From contig NZ_QVNQ01000004.1 of NCBI RefSeq assembly GCF_003432485.1, positions 310,001-374,000 on the forward strand: a DNA stretch of 64,000 bases. Reading direction: 5' to 3'. The stretch's first letter is position 1, and each line of letters begins with the position of its first letter. This document shows, one piece after another, positions 47,998-59,738 of this stretch. The position numbers were made by a program, and so were the translations under genes. The stretch comes from Actinomadura spongiicola (lineage in GTDB: Bacteria; Actinomycetota; Actinomycetes; Streptosporangiales; Streptosporangiaceae). The notes below the pieces were generated by a model. The model ran no database searches and had not been told where the DNA came from. It worked only from the letters and a program-made list of their open reading frames with translations.

Positions 47998-48843
47998 TCA
48001 AGCGGGAGGACGTCCGGCGTCCTGCGCGTGAGGGTTCTGTGCGTGGGAATCCGAAACCGGTGCGTAGGGGTTCGGCATCCAGGGCGCCGCCTTGACGAGC
48101 ACCGTCCCGGCCACCTTGTCGTGCAGGGCCTGCCGCCGCTTGTCCCACAGGATCCAGGCGAGGTCGAGCAGGCCGACCAGCCCGAGGATCGCCGCGGCGG
48201 GCACCAGGAGGTTGAGCACCGAGGACACGATCGTGATGACGTACACGAACGCCTGCCTGCCGAGCGCCTGTCCCCAGGTCACCGCGGAGTAGTCGGACGC
48301 CTTCACCAGCCGGATGCCGGCGGCCTTCTTGCCGAGCGTCTGACCCCACTTCGCGTGCAGCACGGTGTAGTACGCGAAGCCCAGCAGGAACGCGACCGCG
48401 TACCCGATCAGCAGCCTCGGGATGTTGTAGAGATCCATCGGGTCGCTGATCGGCTCACCGGAGTCCACGGACTCCTTCAGCTTGTCCCAGCGGATGGAGA
48501 ACAGGACGGCGGGCACCGCCACGAGGCTGAGGAGCAGACCGTCCAGGATTCCGGCGCCGAGCCGCGCGCCGCGTCCCGCCAGATGGTCCTGCGGGCCGCC
48601 GTGGCCGGGGTGGGGGCCGCCGTATCCGGGCAGCGGTGGCGCGGCGGGCAGCGGTTGACCCGGTGGTACCTGCTGACCGGGCGCGACTCCCGGTCGCGCT
48701 TGGCCGGGCTGGTCGCCGTACGTGCCCTGGTACGGCGGTGGACGGTCCGACGCGCCGTCCGTGGTGGGGGTGCCCGGGGCCTGCGGGTCCGGGGTCTCCG
48801 GATCGCCGCCCGCGGGCCGGGGGTTCTCAGGCGGTTCGTTCAT
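47998..48843 (-). CDS. RDD family membrane protein
   Basis: A 281-residue paralogue of the downstream RDD protein: Pro/Gly-rich N-terminus, then GRGARLGAGILDGLLLS and WGQTLGKKAAGIRLVKA. It has four hydrophobic segments. The start is placed at ATG 48843 because the protein then begins at the Pro/Glu-rich tail; a frame extension to 48894 exists. The two RDD genes are 75 bp apart and probably co-transcribed. A strong hairpin separates them from hppD upstream. Confidence 0.85.
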   Translation of the reverse strand: MNEPPENPRPAGGDPETPDPQAPGTPTTDGASDRPPPYQGTYGDQPGQARPGVAPGQQVPPGQPLPAAPPLPGYGGPHPGHGGPQDHLAGRGARLGAGILDGLLLSLVAVPAVLFSIRWDKLKESVDSGEPISDPMDLYNIPRLLIGYAVAFLLGFAYYTVLHAKWGQTLGKKAAGIRLVKASDYSAVTWGQALGRQAFVYVITIVSSVLNLLVPAAAILGLVGLLDLAWILWDKRRQALHDKVAGTVLVKAAPWMPNPYAPVSDSHAQNPHAQDAGRPPA

Positions 48844-48892
48844 GGGCCCCAAGTGTGCCGGTAAACGGGGCGAACGGTGCGGGCCGACGAAC

Positions 48893-48925
48893 ACCGGCCC
48901 CGGACGGAGGACGTCCGGGGCCGGT
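48893..48925 (-). terminator. 13-bp perfect hairpin after hppD
   Basis: The arms at 48893-48905 and 48913-48925 (ACCGGCCCCGGAC / GTCCGGGGCCGGT) enclose a 7-nt loop, about 50 bp beyond the hppD stop in its direction. Confidence 0.65.
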
Positions 48926-48974
48926 CTTCCCCCGAGCGGTGGAAGGTCTCGGTGAAGGGGCTCGGCGGAGGGTC

Positions 48975-50667
<1,693 letters not shown>

Positions 50668-50701
50668 CCGGCGGCGGGCTCGGGCGAGCCTCGGCCGCCG
50701 G
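50668..50701. terminator. Bidirectional hairpin between Lrp and greA genes
   Basis: CCGGCGGC pairs with GCCGCCGG and inner GGCTC pairs with GAGCC, directly after the Lrp stop codon. It separates the rightward Lrp gene from leftward greA, whose stop is at 50758. Confidence 0.6.
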
Positions 50702-50757
50702 CACCGGCGCGGCGACATCCGGAGCGGTCCAAGGGACTCCCGCGGACCGGGCGGAGG

Positions 50758-51258
50758 CTAGTCGGCTCCGTAGGGGGTGGCGTCGAGGATCTCGACGGTC
50801 ATGCTGCGGCCGTTGGGAAGGGAGTAGGTGGCCTTGTCGCCCACCTTCTTGCCGTTGATCGCGGCGCCGAGCGGCGACTTGGGGGAGTACACGTCGATGG
50901 GGGCGCCGACCTCCTCACGGGACGCGAGCAGGAAGGTGACCTCCTCGTCGTCGCCCTCGAAGGAGATCGTGACCGTCATACCGGGGCCGACGACGCCCTC
51001 GGTCCGGGGGGCCTCGCCGACGCGGGCGTTCTCCAGGATGCCCTGGAGCTGGAGGATGCGGCCCTCGATCTTGCCCTGTTCCTCCTTGGCCGCGTGGTAG
51101 CCGCCGTTCTCGCGCAGGTCGCCTTCCTCCCGCGCCGCCTCGATCTTCTGAGCGATCTCGATGCGGCCCGGGCCCGACAGGTGCTCAAGCTCCGCCTTGA
51201 GCCGGTCGTACGCCTCCTGGGTGAGCCAGGTGACGTTGTCAGCGCGGGTCTCGGTCAC
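50758..51258 (-). CDS. greA: Transcription elongation factor GreA
   Basis: A 166-residue factor that enters the RNA polymerase secondary channel and stimulates transcript cleavage in backtracked complexes. The N-terminal coiled coil carries the acidic tip EEGDLRENGGYHAAKEEQ, the C-terminal FKBP-like domain contains SPLGAAINGKKVGDKATY. The GTG start is preceded by AGGAG. It sits next to the DUF4307 and mca genes, in the order of Rv1080c-Rv1082. Confidence 0.96.
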   Translation of the reverse strand: MTETRADNVTWLTQEAYDRLKAELEHLSGPGRIEIAQKIEAAREEGDLRENGGYHAAKEEQGKIEGRILQLQGILENARVGEAPRTEGVVGPGMTVTISFEGDDEEVTFLLASREEVGAPIDVYSPKSPLGAAINGKKVGDKATYSLPNGRSMTVEILDATPYGAD

Positions 51259-51496
51259 GGGTACTCCTCATCCACATGTTGCGATCTCGCCCGCCCGTGT
51301 GGAACGGGTGTCACATCGACATGAAGTGCGGCCAGGTGAAACCTCTAGCCTATCCGGTGTGTGCGGGTAAAGATTCCCTGAACTCGGCGTCTGCAACCCG
51401 CCAATCGTGTCTCGGCCCTCACTGGGCGTATCGGTGTCGAAACCGGGTTCGTTCCGGTGTTCTTCCCCGGTTTCCCTTCGGTGTCCGGCGGGTGCG

Positions 51497-51880
51497 TCAG
51501 ACGGTGCGGCAGGCGTGAATTCTCGCCCCGGTGGCCCGTCGGGTCGTCCGGAGCGTCACCGTCCCGTCCACGCTCGACCTGCCCGCCGGCGCGGCCACCT
51601 CCCGCGCGTCCAGCACGGCGAAGTTCTTGTCGAAGGCGTCGACGGTGCACCGCACCTCGTCGCCCTTCCCCTTGGCCACCGAGTAGTTGACCACGACCGA
51701 CGCGTCCTCGATGTCGTAGGTGACCGTCTGCGCGACGATGCCGGGCGTCTGCCCCGCGTACGCCGCGATGATCCCGAATCCGCCCGCGGCGAGCGCCGTC
51801 ACGACGCCGATGACCACCAGCCCGAGACGCCCGCGCCGGGACTGGGGGGACGCCGGTGTCTCCGGCGCGCTTGTCGTCAT
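51497..51880 (-). CDS. DUF4307 family membrane protein
   Basis: A 127-residue protein with a short tail, one membrane helix (LGLVVIGVVTALAAGGFGIIAAY) and an extracytoplasmic domain with two Cys (VRCTVDAFD and IHACRTV), which may form a disulfide. DUF4307 proteins are actinobacterial and of unknown function; the position between greA and mca matches Rv1081c. It is divergent from mca across 111 bp. Confidence 0.85.
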   Translation of the reverse strand: MTTSAPETPASPQSRRGRLGLVVIGVVTALAAGGFGIIAAYAGQTPGIVAQTVTYDIEDASVVVNYSVAKGKGDEVRCTVDAFDKNFAVLDAREVAAPAGRSSVDGTVTLRTTRRATGARIHACRTV

Positions 51881-51991
51881 GGCGGGGAATCTCCGTGCGG
51901 TGGGCCGACGTTGTCAGGGACAATTCTCGTCTGTCATGGCGTGTGCCTCGAACCGGGGTCCGCTAACACGGTCCGAACAGGAGATCCCTCA

Positions 51992-52951
51992 GTGTCCGAG
52001 GTCATCGACGACAACTCGGTCGAGAACACGGCCGACAGCACGGCCGGAAAGAGCGTCTTGGGCGGGGCGGACGAGCCGCTGCGCCTCATGGCGGTGCACG
52101 CGCACCCCGACGACGAGTCCAGCAAGGGCGCGGCCACGATGGCGAAGTACGTCGCCGACGGCGTGGAGGTCCTCGTCGTCACCTGCACCGGCGGCGAACG
52201 CGGCGACATCTTGAACCCGGCGATGGACCGTCCCGAGATCAAGGCCGACATCGGCAAGGTCCGCGAGGAGGAGATGGCGCGGGCCAGGGAGATCCTCGGC
52301 GTCCAGCAGCGCTGGCTCGGCTTCGTCGACTCCGGTTTCCCCGAGGGCGACCCGCTGCCGCCGCTGCCGGACGGCTGCTTCGCGTTGGAGCCGCTGGAGA
52401 CCGCGTCCGAGCCGCTGGTGCGCGCCGTCCGCGAGTTCCGCCCGCACGTGATGCTCACCTACGACGAGAAGGGCGGCTACCCGCATCCCGACCACGTGAA
52501 GTGCCACGAGGTGTCGGTGGAGGCGTTCGAGGCGGCGGGCGACCCGGAGCGCTACCCCGGCACCGGCGAACCGTGGCAGCCGCTGAAGCTCTACTACCAC
52601 ATGACCTTCAACCGGGAGCGGATCCTCGCCCTGCACCACGGCATGCTGGACGCCGGGATGGAGTCGCCGTACGGGGAGTGGCTCGACGAGTTCGAGGAGA
52701 AGCAGGAGCACCGCGCGAACTGGGACGTGACGACACGCGTCCCCTGCGCCGAGCACTTCGAGACCAGGGACCGCGCCCTGCTCGCCCACGCCACCCAGAT
52801 CGACCCCAACGGGTTCTGGTTCGTCGTCCCGATGGACGTCCAGCGCGAGGCATGGCCGACCGAGGACTACCATTTGGCCAGATCCCTCGTCGACACCGAA
52901 CTGCCGGAGAACGACCTGTTCGCCGGAGTCCGGGAAAAGGTGTGTACGTAG
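51992..52951 (+). CDS. mca: Mycothiol S-conjugate amidase
   Basis: A 319-residue zinc hydrolase of the PIG-L/MshB family. Mca cuts mycothiol conjugates to free the mercapturic acid for export, a detoxification step specific to actinomycetes. The zinc motif AHPDDESSKGAATMAKY lies at residue 36 onward, with the third ligand in HPDHVKCHEV. TYDEKGGYPHPDH and the long C-terminal region with NFERILALH-type sequence distinguish it from MshB. The GTG at 51992 follows AGGAG by 8 nt. An acidic N-terminal extension of about 30 residues precedes the core. Confidence 0.94.
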   Translation: MSEVIDDNSVENTADSTAGKSVLGGADEPLRLMAVHAHPDDESSKGAATMAKYVADGVEVLVVTCTGGERGDILNPAMDRPEIKADIGKVREEEMARAREILGVQQRWLGFVDSGFPEGDPLPPLPDGCFALEPLETASEPLVRAVREFRPHVMLTYDEKGGYPHPDHVKCHEVSVEAFEAAGDPERYPGTGEPWQPLKLYYHMTFNRERILALHHGMLDAGMESPYGEWLDEFEEKQEHRANWDVTTRVPCAEHFETRDRALLAHATQIDPNGFWFVVPMDVQREAWPTEDYHLARSLVDTELPENDLFAGVREKVCT

Positions 52952-53199
52952 TGCCTGCCCTCACCGCCATTCCGCTGAACGACGACACGGTCAGCCCGGG
53001 AATCCTGGGCTTCGTCGTATTCCTCGCCCTGGTGGCGGCGACGGTCTTCCTCGTCCGGTCGATGACCAACCAGATGAAGAAGATCCAGGCGCCCCGGGAG
53101 GCGGACCTCAAGCAGCAGGAATGGGAACGCGCCCAGGCTTCGAAGGCCGCCGGGAGCGAAAAGTCCGGCGCGGCGTCCGCGGACGGCGAGGATTCCTGA
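52951..53199 (+). CDS. Small single-pass membrane protein (Rv1083-like)
   Basis: An 82-residue protein: one membrane helix (ILGFVVFLALVAATVFLV) followed by RSMTNQMKKIQAPREADL and an acidic tail. It overlaps the mca stop by one base, indicating translational coupling. The same position in mycobacteria (Rv1083) holds a similar small protein of unknown role. A link to mycothiol conjugate export is speculative. Confidence 0.75.
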   Translation: MPALTAIPLNDDTVSPGILGFVVFLALVAATVFLVRSMTNQMKKIQAPREADLKQQEWERAQASKAAGSEKSGAASADGEDS

Positions 53200-53248
53200 G
53201 CGAGGCGAGTGCTCCGGCGAGTATTCCCGAGCACGGCCGGGGAGGACC

Positions 53249-53845
53249 TTGGACGTGCCCGCGAACCATGAGGAGTCCGAGGCCGACCGGGACGCCGCGC
53301 TCCGCCGCGACCTCGACCGCCATCTCGCCGCCACGGCCGGCGGCGACGGTGAACCGGACGCCGAGGGCCTGGCGCTGCTGGACCGGGAACGCTGGGCGGA
53401 GGCGCGGGACGCCCTGGAGGACGCCCTGCGCCGCGCCGAACACGACGGCGACCCGCACGCGATCCTGTCGGCGCGCGGCGATCTCGCCCGCGCGCTGATC
53501 ATGACCGGTGATCTCGACCGCGCCATCGCCCTGCTCGGACCGCTGCCGGACGGGTTCGCCGCCCTTCCCGAACCCGACGACGACGGCCGCGCCCGCGCCC
53601 TGACCGCGCTGGGCGAGGCGTATCTGCGCGCCCGCCGTCCCATGGCCGCCATCAACTTCTTCGGCCAGGCCCTGGAGATCATGCGGAGGCGGGGCGCCGT
53701 CGAGGAGCAGGCCCGCCTGTTCGTCCACCTCGCCGACGCCGCCCGCCTGCGCGGCGACTCCGCGGCGGAGGGCGCCGCCCTGGACCGCGCCACCCACCTC
53801 GACCCGGATGTCGGCACCATAGGGGAATGTCGGTTCGCGAATTGA
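53249..53845 (+). CDS. TPR-like helical repeat protein
   Basis: A 198-residue soluble protein with helix-turn-helix repeats resembling tetratricopeptides: [61 protein letters not shown] and [18 protein letters not shown]. Such repeats mediate protein contacts; no partner is evident. The TTG at 53249 has GGGGAGG 5 nt upstream; a GTG at 53255 is an alternative. It overlaps the RNase Z gene by 19 bp. Confidence 0.7.
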   Translation: MDVPANHEESEADRDAALRRDLDRHLAATAGGDGEPDAEGLALLDRERWAEARDALEDALRRAEHDGDPHAILSARGDLARALIMTGDLDRAIALLGPLPDGFAALPEPDDDGRARALTALGEAYLRARRPMAAINFFGQALEIMRRRGAVEEQARLFVHLADAARLRGDSAAEGAALDRATHLDPDVGTIGECRFAN

Positions 53846-54795
53846 TCGTTCTCGGCTCCGCAAGCGCGGTGCCGACCAAGGCCCGTAACCACAACGGCTA
53901 CCTGCTGCGCTGGGACGGCCACGGACTCCTGTTCGACCCGGGTGAGGGCACCCAGCGTCAGATGACCCACGCCGGGGTCTCGGCGAGCGACGTCACCTGG
54001 ATCTGCGTGACCCACTTCCACGGCGACCACTGCCTCGGCGTGCCCGGCGTCGTCCAGCGCATCGCCCGCGACGGCGTCGCGCACCCGGTGGACGCGGCGT
54101 TCCCCGCGAGCGGCGCCGACTTCTGGGCGCGGCTGCGGCACGCGACCGCCTTCCGGGACACCGGCGTGATCCGCGAACGGCCCGTCGCGGGGGAGCGGAT
54201 GCCGCTCGACACCGGGGACGCCCCGTTCAGCCTGGTCGCGCGGCGCCTGTCCCACCCGGTCGAGGCGTACGGGTACCGGTTGGAGGAACCGGACGGCGTG
54301 ACGATGCTGCCCGCCGAGCTCGCCGCACGGGGCGTCCGGGGCCCGCTCGTGCGGCGGCTCCAGGAGGACGGCCGTGTCACCGCGCCGGACGGAAGGACCG
54401 TCACGCTGGAGGAGTGCAGCGTCCGCCGACCCGGGCAGAAGGTCGCGTTCGTCATGGACACCCGGCTCTGCGACGGCGTGCGTGAACTGGCCGACGGCGT
54501 GGACATGCTGGTCATCGAGTCCACCTACCTGGACGAGGACGCCGATCTCGCCGTCGAGTACGGGCACCTCACCGCGGCGCAGGCCGCGAAGACCGCCGCG
54601 GAGGCGGGCGTCCGGCACCTGGTCCTCACGCATTTCTCGGAGCGGTACCGCGTCGAGGACGAGCCGCGTTTCGCGGACGAGGCCGCCGCCGTGTTCGGCG
54701 GTGAGATCACCCTCGTCCACGATCTCGACCGGATCGCGATGCCGCCGCGCCGCCTAACCGGGCCGGAAGCTGGGCAGGATCTTGGTCATGGCTGA
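53827..54795 (+). CDS. rnz: Ribonuclease Z
   Basis: A 322-residue metallo-beta-lactamase fold nuclease that trims tRNA 3' ends. The N-terminal [19 protein letters not shown], the zinc motif [10 protein letters not shown] near residue 62 and the [11 protein letters not shown] element are those of RNase Z, with [10 protein letters not shown] and [10 protein letters not shown] as later metal motifs. The tRNA in this window does not encode CCA, so 3' trimming would be required there. It overlaps both its neighbours (19 bp and 8 bp). Confidence 0.88.
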   Translation: MSVRELIVLGSASAVPTKARNHNGYLLRWDGHGLLFDPGEGTQRQMTHAGVSASDVTWICVTHFHGDHCLGVPGVVQRIARDGVAHPVDAAFPASGADFWARLRHATAFRDTGVIRERPVAGERMPLDTGDAPFSLVARRLSHPVEAYGYRLEEPDGVTMLPAELAARGVRGPLVRRLQEDGRVTAPDGRTVTLEECSVRRPGQKVAFVMDTRLCDGVRELADGVDMLVIESTYLDEDADLAVEYGHLTAAQAAKTAAEAGVRHLVLTHFSERYRVEDEPRFADEAAAVFGGEITLVHDLDRIAMPPRRLTGPEAGQDLGHG

Positions 54796-56179
54796 CGAAG
54801 TCGATGTCGTGGTGATCGGACTCGGACCCGGTGGCGAGGACGCGGCGGGGAGGCTGGCGGAGGCGGGCCTGTCCGTCGCCGCCGTGGAGTCTCGCCTGGT
54901 CGGCGGCGAGTGCCCGTACTACGCCTGCGTGCCCACCAAGATCATGGTTCGTGCCGCCGGGCTCCTGACGGAGGGCGGCCGCGTGCCGGGGATGGCCGGG
55001 GACGCGACCGTCCGTCCCGACTGGGCGCCGGTCGCGACCCGGATCCGGGACGAGGCGACCGACTCGTGGGACGACAAGGTCGCCGCCGACCGCCTCACCG
55101 GCAAGGGCGTGCGGCTGCTCCGGGGAGAGGGCCGTATCACCGGACCGTCCGAGGTCACCGTGAACGGCCAGGTGCTCCGCGCCCACCGCGGCATCGTCCT
55201 CAACACCGGGACCTCCCCCACGGCCCCGCCCATCGACGGCCTGGCGGACACCCCCTACTGGACGAACCGTGAGGCCGTCCAGGCCACCGAGACCCCCGAG
55301 TCGCTGATCGTGCTCGGCGGCGGCGTGGTCGGCGCCGAGATGGCGCAGGTGTTCTCCCGCTTCGACGGCCGGGTCACCGTCGTCGAGGCCGCCGACCGGC
55401 TGCTGCTCAACGAGGAACCGGAGTCCGGCGCCCTCCTGCGCGAGGTCTTCGAACGCGAGGGCATCGGCGTCCGCACCGGCGTGAACGTCACCGCCGTGAC
55501 GTACGAGAACGGCGAGTTCACCCTGCGCCTGAACGGCGACGCGGACCAGGACCTCAGCGCCGACCGGCTCCTCGTCGCGACGGGCCGCCGCCCCAACCTC
55601 CGGGGCCTCGGTCTGGCGCACGTCGGCCTGGACGAGAACGCCCGCCAGATCTCCGTGGACGGCCATATGCGCGCGGCCGAAGGAGTCTGGGCGATCGGGG
55701 ACATCACCGGCATGGGCCAGTTCACGCACGTGTCGATGTACCAGGCGGCCATCGCCGTCCGCGACATCCTCGGCGAGGAGGGCGCGCCCGCCTCCTACCG
55801 CGCGGTGCCCCGCGTCACCTTCACCGACCCCGAGATCGCCTCCGTCGGCCTCACCGAGGCACAGGCCCGCGACCAGAACCTGCCCGTCCGCGTCGGCACG
55901 GCCCGGCTCCCCGAGTCGTCGCGGGGCTTCATCCACAAGGTCGGCAACGACGGCTTCATCAAGCTCGTGGAGAACACCGAGTGGGGCACCCTGGTCGGCG
56001 CCACCGCGGTCGGCCCGTCCGGGGGCGAGATCCTCGGGTTCCTGTCCGTCGCCGTCCACACCGAGACCCCGACCGCCGCCCTCCGCGAGATGATCTACGC
56101 CTATCCCACCTTCCACCGCGCCATCGAGGCCGCCCTCGCCGACCTCGCCGGAACCGGCGGATCCGGAAACGGCGGATAG
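54788..56179 (+). CDS. FAD-dependent pyridine nucleotide-disulfide oxidoreductase (MerA/Lpd-like)
   Basis: A 463-residue flavoprotein: [17 protein letters not shown] for FAD, active disulfide [16 protein letters not shown](P) motif [15 protein letters not shown] and YAIGDITG-type second FAD motif ([12 protein letters not shown]). The C-terminal base motif HPTxxE of lipoamide dehydrogenases reads [10 protein letters not shown]; the His is Tyr, as in mercuric reductase-like members, so a lipoamide role is unlikely. ATG 54788 is used; CAGGAT lies 7 nt upstream. The substrate is unknown. Confidence 0.85.
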   Translation: MADEVDVVVIGLGPGGEDAAGRLAEAGLSVAAVESRLVGGECPYYACVPTKIMVRAAGLLTEGGRVPGMAGDATVRPDWAPVATRIRDEATDSWDDKVAADRLTGKGVRLLRGEGRITGPSEVTVNGQVLRAHRGIVLNTGTSPTAPPIDGLADTPYWTNREAVQATETPESLIVLGGGVVGAEMAQVFSRFDGRVTVVEAADRLLLNEEPESGALLREVFEREGIGVRTGVNVTAVTYENGEFTLRLNGDADQDLSADRLLVATGRRPNLRGLGLAHVGLDENARQISVDGHMRAAEGVWAIGDITGMGQFTHVSMYQAAIAVRDILGEEGAPASYRAVPRVTFTDPEIASVGLTEAQARDQNLPVRVGTARLPESSRGFIHKVGNDGFIKLVENTEWGTLVGATAVGPSGGEILGFLSVAVHTETPTAALREMIYAYPTFHRAIEAALADLAGTGGSGNGG

Positions 56180-56232
56180 GGACCGTCCGGTCCGGGCGTG
56201 CAGCGGCGTCCGGATCGGGCAGGATCGATGGC

Positions 56233-58218
56233 ATGAACCGGCTCAAGGACGCGACCAGCCCGTACCTGCTGCAACACGCGGACAACCCGGTCGACTGGTG
56301 GGAGTGGGGCGACGCGGCGTTCGCCGACGCGCGCCGGCGTGACGTTCCGGTCCTGCTCTCCGTCGGATACGCGGCCTGCCACTGGTGCCACGTGATGGCT
56401 CACGAGTCGTTCGAGGACGTCGAGACCGCGCGGCTCATGAACGAGCTGTTCGTGAACGTCAAGGTCGACCGGGAGGAACGGCCGGACATCGACGCCGTGT
56501 ACATGGAGGCGACCCAGGCCATGACGGGCCAGGGCGGGTGGCCGATGACGGTGTTCGCGACCCCGGAGGGGCATCCGTTCTACTGCGGCACGTACTTTCC
56601 GCGGGCGCAGTTCCGGGCGCTGTTGCAGGCCGTCCACAAGGCGTGGACGGAGAAGCGGGACGCGGTCGCCGAACAGGGGCAGCAGGTCGTCGAGGCGCTC
56701 GGCGCGCGGGAAGGCGGGCTCGGCGGGGCGGAGGCGCCCGGCGAGGAGATGCTCGCGACCGCGGTGACGGCGCTGGCCGCGTCGTACGACGCGGCGCGCG
56801 GCGGGTTCGGCGGCGCTCCGAAGTTCCCGCCGTCGATGGCGCTGGAGTTCCTGCTGCGCCACCACGCGCGGACCGGTGACGACGAGGCGCTCACCATGGC
56901 CGGGCACACGCTGGAGGCGATGGCCCGGGGCGGCCTGTACGACCAGCTCGGCGGTGGCTTCGCCCGGTACTCGGTGGACGCCGGCTGGGTCGTCCCGCAC
57001 TTCGAGAAGATGCTGTACGACAACGCGTTGCTGGCGCGGGTGTACGCGCACTGGTGGCGGCTGACCGGAACCCCGTTCGCGCGGCGGATCGCGCTGGAGA
57101 CGTGCGACTGGATGCTCCGGGACCTGCGGACCGACGAGGGTGGTCTCGCCTCGGCGCTGGACGCCGACAGCGAGGGCGTCGAGGGCAAGTACTACGTGTG
57201 GACGCCCGCGCAACTGCGTGAGGTGCTCGGGGACGAGGACGGGGCCTTCGCGGAGAGCCTGTTCGAGGTGACGGGGACGTTCGAGCACGGAACGTCGGTT
57301 CTCCAGCTCCTGCACGACCCCGAAGACGTCGAACGCTACGAACGCGTCCGGACGGCCCTACTGGCGGCGCGCGCACACAGGGTTCCTCCCGCGCGGGACG
57401 ACAAGGTCGTGGCGGCATGGAACGGGCTGGCGATCGCGGCGCTGGCCGAGTGCGGTGCCCTGTTCGACCGGCCCGACCTCGTCCGCGCGGCCGAGGAGGC
57501 GGCGCGGCTGCTGGTCGAGGTGCACCTGCGTGAGGGGCGCCTGACGCGGACGTCGCTGGGCGGGACGCCGGGCGCGAACGCCGGTGTGCTGGAGGACTAC
57601 GCGGACGTGGCCGAGGGCCTGCTCGCCCTGCACGCGGTCACGGGCGAGCCGCGCCATGTGCGGTTGGCGGGGGAGCTGCTGAACACCGTCCTCGAACGGT
57701 TCGGGGACGGGTCCGGCGGGTTCTACGACACCGCCGACGACGCCGAGCGGCTGTTCCGCCGTCCGCAGGACCCGACGGACAACGCGGTACCGTCCGGGCA
57801 GTTCGCCGCCGCGGGCGCGCTGCTGTCGTTCGCCGCGCTCACCGCGTCTGACCGGCACCGGCAGGCCGCGGAGGCGGCGCTCTCCCCGGCCGGAACGCTC
57901 GCCGGCAAGCACGCGCGGTTCGCGGGCTGGGGGCTGGCAGTCGCGGAGGCACGCGCCGCGGGACCGGTGGAGATAGCGGTGGTCGGCGACCCGGACGACG
58001 CGCGCACCGAGGCGCTGCACCGGACCGCGCTGATGGCGGTGGCGCCGGGCGCGGTGGTCAGCGTGGGCCCGCCGGACGCGGTGGGCGTCCCGCTGCTGGA
58101 GGGGCGCGGGCTGGTGGACCAGGTCCCGGCCGCGTACGTGTGCCGCGGGTTCGTCTGCCGCCGGCCCGTCACGTCCCCGGCGGAGCTGAACCGGGAACTA
58201 CGTCGGCAATTGGATTGA
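56233..58218 (+). CDS. Thioredoxin-like/DUF255 protein of the YyaL (SSP411) family
   Basis: A 661-residue protein. The N-terminal thioredoxin-like domain begins with [20 protein letters not shown] and holds CHWCHVM (C49-x2-C52). The remainder is an alpha/alpha six-barrel ([38 protein letters not shown]). The family is nearly universal with no settled reaction, though a sugar-epimerase-like fold is known. The ATG at 56233 has CAGGAT 7 nt upstream. Position follows Rv1084. Confidence 0.9.
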   Translation: MNRLKDATSPYLLQHADNPVDWWEWGDAAFADARRRDVPVLLSVGYAACHWCHVMAHESFEDVETARLMNELFVNVKVDREERPDIDAVYMEATQAMTGQGGWPMTVFATPEGHPFYCGTYFPRAQFRALLQAVHKAWTEKRDAVAEQGQQVVEALGAREGGLGGAEAPGEEMLATAVTALAASYDAARGGFGGAPKFPPSMALEFLLRHHARTGDDEALTMAGHTLEAMARGGLYDQLGGGFARYSVDAGWVVPHFEKMLYDNALLARVYAHWWRLTGTPFARRIALETCDWMLRDLRTDEGGLASALDADSEGVEGKYYVWTPAQLREVLGDEDGAFAESLFEVTGTFEHGTSVLQLLHDPEDVERYERVRTALLAARAHRVPPARDDKVVAAWNGLAIAALAECGALFDRPDLVRAAEEAARLLVEVHLREGRLTRTSLGGTPGANAGVLEDYADVAEGLLALHAVTGEPRHVRLAGELLNTVLERFGDGSGGFYDTADDAERLFRRPQDPTDNAVPSGQFAAAGALLSFAALTASDRHRQAAEAALSPAGTLAGKHARFAGWGLAVAEARAAGPVEIAVVGDPDDARTEALHRTALMAVAPGAVVSVGPPDAVGVPLLEGRGLVDQVPAAYVCRGFVCRRPVTSPAELNRELRRQLD

Positions 58219-58439
58219 TCCTCCATTTTATGGCAGCGTGAACTTGATCTCGTTTACGCCTACGGTTGCTACGAGGTAGCTGGGGTGACGCTGACCCGAC
58301 GTGGATCCGTGGACGAGGGTGGCCGGTGCGCCCGCCGGGTATCTGGACGGTGACCCGCCACTCCGTCATAGTCGTGTCCGGAGCGGGTCGGTGATCAGGG
58401 TCAAGGAGACGGGTACCGAGCGCACTTCAGGGAGTGGCA
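58219..58439 (+). promoter_or_regulatory. Structured leader upstream of the NlpC/P60 gene
   Basis: About 220 bp without a gene. It contains an imperfect repeat CGTGAAC-N8-GTTTACG (58237-58258), the complementary pairs CAGCGT/ACGCTG (58234-58239, 58288-58293) and CTCGT/ACGAG, a GCTAC-GAG-GTAGC hairpin, and a longer hairpin at 58352-58389 (GACCCG and CTCCG pairing with CGGAG and CGGGTC, a 3-nt bulge). A regulatory leader is likely; it lacks the conserved core of the c-di-AMP riboswitch. Confidence 0.35.
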
Positions 58440-59615
58440 GTGGGGAAGTCGACCCGGCGGGTCCTACCGACGATCATCGGTGTCTCCGTGCTGACGACTC
58501 TCGGCGCCGATGTCGTGGTCCTGGCGGCGCGGGACGGTGACGCCACCACGTCCGGAACCGGGCGCGCCCGGTTCGTGGCCGCGTCCGACAGCACCGGGCT
58601 CTCGCCGGGTGCGGTCGCTCCGCTGGGCCGGCGGCTGACGCCGCACGTGCTGGTGGCCGCGCCGTCCGCCCTTCCCGCCGACGTCGTCGCGAAGATCCGC
58701 GGGATCAAGGGCGTGCAGGGCGTCGAGGTCGTGGACGCGGTGCAGGGCATGGTCGCGGGCAAGCGGGTCGGGCTGCTGGGCGTCGACCCGTCCACGTTCC
58801 GCAACTACACGCCGAAGCCCACCGCCCAGTCGGACGCGCTGTGGCGGAACGTGGCGTCCGGCGACGTCGCGATCTCCTTCACGATGGGCAGCGACGGCGG
58901 TGTCGAGCTCGGCAGCCAGGTGCCCGTCGGCGGCCGGTGGAGCCAGACCCCGCTGCGGGTCGGCGCGTACGCGACGATGGGCATCGGCGACATCGACGCG
59001 GTGGTGTCGCGGACCACCGCGCGGAACCTCGGCATGCCGAGCGGCAACGCGATGCTGGTCAGTGTGCCGAAGACCGAGCCGAAGACGTTCATCAAGAAGA
59101 TCCGCAAGTTGCTGCCGGAGCAGGCCAAGGCCGTCGCGGTCAACCCGCGGATCGACCATCCGGCGGGCGGTGAGGTCCCGGGCGGTGAGGTCCCGAGCGG
59201 TGACGTGATGACCGCCGAGCAGGTGCGCACGGTGATCAAGGCCGCGTACACGCGGCTCGGCTGGCCGTACGTCTGGGGCGGGGAGTCCGAGGCGGAGGGC
59301 GGCTACGACTGTTCGGGCCTCATGCAGTTCGCGTTCGCGAAGGCCGGTATCCGGCTCCCGCGCGTCGCCGCCGACCAGGCGCGCGTCGGATGGGTCATCC
59401 CCTACGCGAAGGCGAAGCCGGGCGACATGCTCATCTGGGCCAACGACCCGACCGCGCCCGGCTACATCTCCCACATCGCGCTGTACCTGGGCAACGGCAA
59501 GATGATCGCGGCCCCGCGCCGGGGCACCGTGGTGCAGGTGCAGAACGTCTACACCCGCAACATGCGCGGCGCCGTCCGGGTGAGCCCGAAGCGGGCCAAC
59601 GGCCTCCTGCGCTGA
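58440..59615 (+). CDS. NlpC/P60 family cell-wall hydrolase
   Basis: About 391 residues. A membrane segment or signal (VLPTIIGVSVLTTLGADVVVLA) opens the protein. A middle region of about 200 residues is unrecognised. The C-terminal NlpC/P60 domain has the catalytic Cys in GGYDCSGLMQFAF and the His in ISHIALYLG. Such enzymes cut D-Glu-diaminopimelate bonds in peptidoglycan peptides. GTG 58440 is preferred over GTG 58434 because AGGGAG is then correctly spaced. GGEVP repeats precede the domain. Confidence 0.88.
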   Translation: MGKSTRRVLPTIIGVSVLTTLGADVVVLAARDGDATTSGTGRARFVAASDSTGLSPGAVAPLGRRLTPHVLVAAPSALPADVVAKIRGIKGVQGVEVVDAVQGMVAGKRVGLLGVDPSTFRNYTPKPTAQSDALWRNVASGDVAISFTMGSDGGVELGSQVPVGGRWSQTPLRVGAYATMGIGDIDAVVSRTTARNLGMPSGNAMLVSVPKTEPKTFIKKIRKLLPEQAKAVAVNPRIDHPAGGEVPGGEVPSGDVMTAEQVRTVIKAAYTRLGWPYVWGGESEAEGGYDCSGLMQFAFAKAGIRLPRVAADQARVGWVIPYAKAKPGDMLIWANDPTAPGYISHIALYLGNGKMIAAPRRGTVVQVQNVYTRNMRGAVRVSPKRANGLLR

Positions 59616-59722
59616 CCCCTGCGGCACAGAGCCCTTCGCGTCGAGGTCCACGCGGCCCACAGTCACGGACCGACAGTCGACGAACCGCTGGTCGTCGCAC
59701 TGGCGCCGACGGGACCATGCGC

Positions 59723-59738
59723 TGTAATTTTGATTACA
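59723..59738. promoter_or_regulatory. Perfect palindrome TGTAAT-TTTG-ATTACA overlapping a start codon
   Basis: The 6-bp arms are exact and the right arm ends on the A of the ATG. TAATTT inside it lies 7 nt before the ATG, the position of a leaderless -10 box, so a bound repressor would block initiation. The downstream protein is ribbon-helix-helix-like, so autoregulation is the simplest reading. Confidence 0.6.

Noticed and set aside
58219..58439. c-di-AMP (ydaO-type) riboswitch before the NlpC/P60 gene
   Set aside because: The location is typical, but the conserved GGGGGACCC and TTGGGGTGAAT segments and the closing CCGTCAGCTAACC core were not found.
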